From positions 1 to 6,108 of the forward strand of contig JANOBJ010000225.1 in the NCBI GenBank assembly GCA_031411575.1: 6,108 nt of DNA. The letters run 5' to 3'. Source of the stretch: JANOBJ01 sp031411575 (GTDB lineage Bacteria; Pseudomonadota; Gammaproteobacteria; Burkholderiales; Burkholderiaceae_C). A model generated the notes under the pieces. The model did not search any database and was not told the origin of the DNA. It saw only the letters and a program-made list of their open reading frames with translations. This document shows, piece after piece, positions 4,984 through 6,108 of the stretch. Every line of letters starts with the position of its first letter. Position 1 is the first letter of the stretch. Both the position numbers and the translations under genes were made by a program.

Positions 4984-5735
4984 TGGGCTGGCAAACGCTG
5001 TTCTACAAAGAGGTGCTGCGCTTCTGGAAGGTGAGTTTCCAGACCGTGGCCGCACCCGTGCTGACCGCCGTGCTGTACCTGCTGATCTTCGGCCATGTGC
5101 TCGAAGGCCAGGTCAAGGTGTACGACACCATCAACTACACCGCGTTCCTGGTGCCCGGGCTGGTCATGATGAGCGTGCTGCAAAACTCGTTTGCCAACAG
5201 CTCGTCGTCGCTGATCCAGAGCAAGGTAATGGGCAGCCTGGTGTTCGTGCTGCTCACGCCGCTGTCGCACTGGAGCTGGTTTGTGGCCTACGTGGGCTCG
5301 TCGGTGGTGCGCGGGCTGGCGGTGGGCACCGGCGTCTTCATCGTGACCGCGTTCTTTGCAACGCCGCCGTTTGGTGCGCCGCTGTGGATCATCGTGTTCG
5401 CGGTGCTCGGCGCTGCCCTGCTGGGCGCGCTGGGTCTGATTGCGGGCCTGTGGGCTGAAAAATTTGACCAGATTGCGGCGTTCCAGAACTTCATCATCAT
5501 GCCGATGACCTTCCTGAGCGGCGTGTTCTATTCCATCCATTCGCTGCCGTCGTTCTGGCAGTCGGTGAGCCATCTCAATCCGTTTTTCTACATGATCGAC
5601 GGGTTTCGCTACGGCTTTTTTGGCGTGAGCGACGTGTCACCCTGGCTCAGCCTGGCGATCGTATTGACCGCCTTGCTGGCGGTCAGTGCGGTGGCTGTTC
5701 ACCTGCTGCGCATTGGCTACAAAATCCGCGGCTGA
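4980..5735 (+). CDS. ABC-2 type exporter permease, YadH-like
   Basis: This is the inner-membrane subunit pairing with the preceding ATPase. The 251 residues are close to E. coli YadH (about 256). A short cytoplasmic N-terminal helix (WQTLFYKEVLRFWK) precedes about six membrane segments, near 22-41, 55-75, 100-127, 133-155, 166-186 and 221-244. Signatures of ABC-2 permeases are YTAFLVPGLVMMSVL after the first segment, the IIMPMTFLSGVFYSI stretch, and LNPFFYMIDGFRYGFFG. The substrate cannot be read from the sequence; lipid, polysaccharide or drug export are all possible for the family. The start overlaps the yadG-like stop by ATGA (4980-4983). A second ATG follows at once at 4983 and could serve equally well. 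No strong Shine-Dalgarno is visible, so coupling to the ATPase gene is likely. Confidence 0.93.
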   Translation: MMGWQTLFYKEVLRFWKVSFQTVAAPVLTAVLYLLIFGHVLEGQVKVYDTINYTAFLVPGLVMMSVLQNSFANSSSSLIQSKVMGSLVFVLLTPLSHWSWFVAYVGSSVVRGLAVGTGVFIVTAFFATPPFGAPLWIIVFAVLGAALLGALGLIAGLWAEKFDQIAAFQNFIIMPMTFLSGVFYSIHSLPSFWQSVSHLNPFFYMIDGFRYGFFGVSDVSPWLSLAIVLTALLAVSAVAVHLLRIGYKIRG

Positions 5736-5755
5736 ACGCAACACACTTCCCGACC

Positions 5756-5998
5756 ATGACTGCTGAAGAACTCCAGACCCTCATCACCGCCGGCCTGCCC
5801 TGCGAGCACATCGCGCTCGATGGCGACGGCCGCCACTGGTACGCCACCATCGTGTCGTCCGCCTTCGAGGGCAAGCGGCTGATCCAGCGCCACCAGCGCG
5901 TCTATGCCACGCTGGGTACCCGCATGCAGACGGACGAAGTCCATGCGCTGTCCATGAAAACCTTCACGCCCGCCGAATGGGCGGCCCAACCGCGCTGA
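5756..5998 (+). CDS. ibaG: BolA-family protein, IbaG (YrbA) type
   Basis: This is a small BolA-like protein of 80 residues; E. coli IbaG has about 84. The family partners with monothiol glutaredoxins to bind or transfer [2Fe-2S] clusters, and IbaG is linked to acid stress in E. coli. The sequence shows the BolA fold: a first helix (2-13), then LDGDGRHWYATIVSSAFEGK, a helix RLIQRHQRVYATLG and the C-terminal VHALSMKTFTPAEW. H63 in VHAL is the conserved C-terminal histidine that serves as a cluster ligand in BolA proteins. C16 and H27 could contribute the variable second ligand (inference). The position directly before murA is the same as for ibaG in E. coli and supports the name. It starts 20 bp after the permease gene without an evident Shine-Dalgarno, and murA follows after 14 bp. 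Confidence 0.93.
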   Translation: MTAEELQTLITAGLPCEHIALDGDGRHWYATIVSSAFEGKRLIQRHQRVYATLGTRMQTDEVHALSMKTFTPAEWAAQPR

Positions 5999-6012
5999 CC
6001 GCGCCGACTCCC

Positions 6013-6108
6013 ATGGACAAAATCCTTATCCGCGGTGGCCGCCGCCTGAACGGCGAAGTCACCATCTCCGGCGCCAAGAACGCGGCCCTGCCCGAGTTGT
6101 GCGCGGCC
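6013..6108 (+). CDS. murA: MurA, UDP-GlcNAc 1-carboxyvinyltransferase (5' part only)
   Basis: MurA transfers enolpyruvate from phosphoenolpyruvate to UDP-N-acetylglucosamine, the first committed step of peptidoglycan synthesis in the cytoplasm. Only the first 32 codons are inside the window; the frame is open at the right edge (the full protein is about 420 residues). The N-terminus MDKILIRGGRRLNGEV is followed by TISGAKNAALPEL, the start of the EPSP-synthase-like fold. K22 and N23 in SGAKNA coincide in number with the substrate-binding K22/N23 of E. coli MurA. The catalytic cysteine loop (C115 in E. coli) lies outside. No clear Shine-Dalgarno is seen in the 14-bp gap after ibaG. Co-transcription with ibaG is likely. 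Confidence 0.95.
   Translation, partial: MDKILIRGGRRLNGEVTISGAKNAALPELCAA

Noticed and set aside
4003..5055. Antisense open frame of 350 codons opposite the YadG-like gene, and a 250-codon one at 4821-5573
   Set aside because: Both are His/Gln/Arg-rich without domain motifs, overlap each other and lie opposite clear ABC genes. They are typical of stop-poor complementary frames in GC-rich DNA.
1..6108. CRISPR arrays, tRNA/rRNA genes, insertion sequences, attachment sites
   Set aside because: No regularly spaced repeats, no cloverleaf-like sequence, no transposase or terminal inverted repeats were seen; coding sequence fills nearly the whole window.

Overview
The window looks like a chromosomal segment of a GC-rich betaproteobacterium. 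A member of the Burkholderiales, probably close to the Comamonadaceae, fits best. This placement is an inference from the gene order, the strong G/C preference at third codon positions and the protein sequences; no database search was made. All genes are on the + strand and tightly packed. There are no RNA genes, mobile elements or CRISPR arrays.

Positions 6-3936 hold a complete Mla system for retrograde phospholipid transport and outer-membrane lipid asymmetry, in the order mlaF (ATPase), mlaE (permease), mlaD (inner-membrane MCE protein), mlaA (outer-membrane lipoprotein), mlaC (periplasmic carrier), mlaB (STAS subunit). Three stretches are coupled: mlaF/mlaE and mlaD/mlaA overlap by ATGA, and mlaB follows mlaC after 2 bases. 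The only sizeable internal gap (110 bp) lies between mlaA and mlaC. It contains a small hairpin just upstream of the mlaC ribosome binding site.

After an 84-bp gap with a strong GC hairpin and a good -10 box, positions 4021-5735 encode an ABC-2 type exporter of the YadG/YadH kind (ATPase plus permease, again overlapping by ATGA). A BolA-family gene of the IbaG type follows at 5756-5998, and the first 32 codons of murA run off the right edge at 6108.

The working picture is a cell-envelope cluster. MlaA takes misplaced phospholipids from the outer membrane, MlaC carries them across the periplasm, and the MlaFEDB complex returns them to the inner membrane. The YadGH-like exporter has an unknown substrate. 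IbaG is linked to iron-sulfur and acid-stress functions, and MurA starts peptidoglycan precursor synthesis. Compared with the E. coli order mlaFEDCB-ibaG-murA, the backbone is kept but mlaA and the yadGH pair are intercalated. I found no clearly new system. The more interesting points are these insertions, a probable near-leaderless promoter for the exporter, possible mlaC-specific regulation, and an AT-rich patch of atypical codons inside the exporter ATPase.
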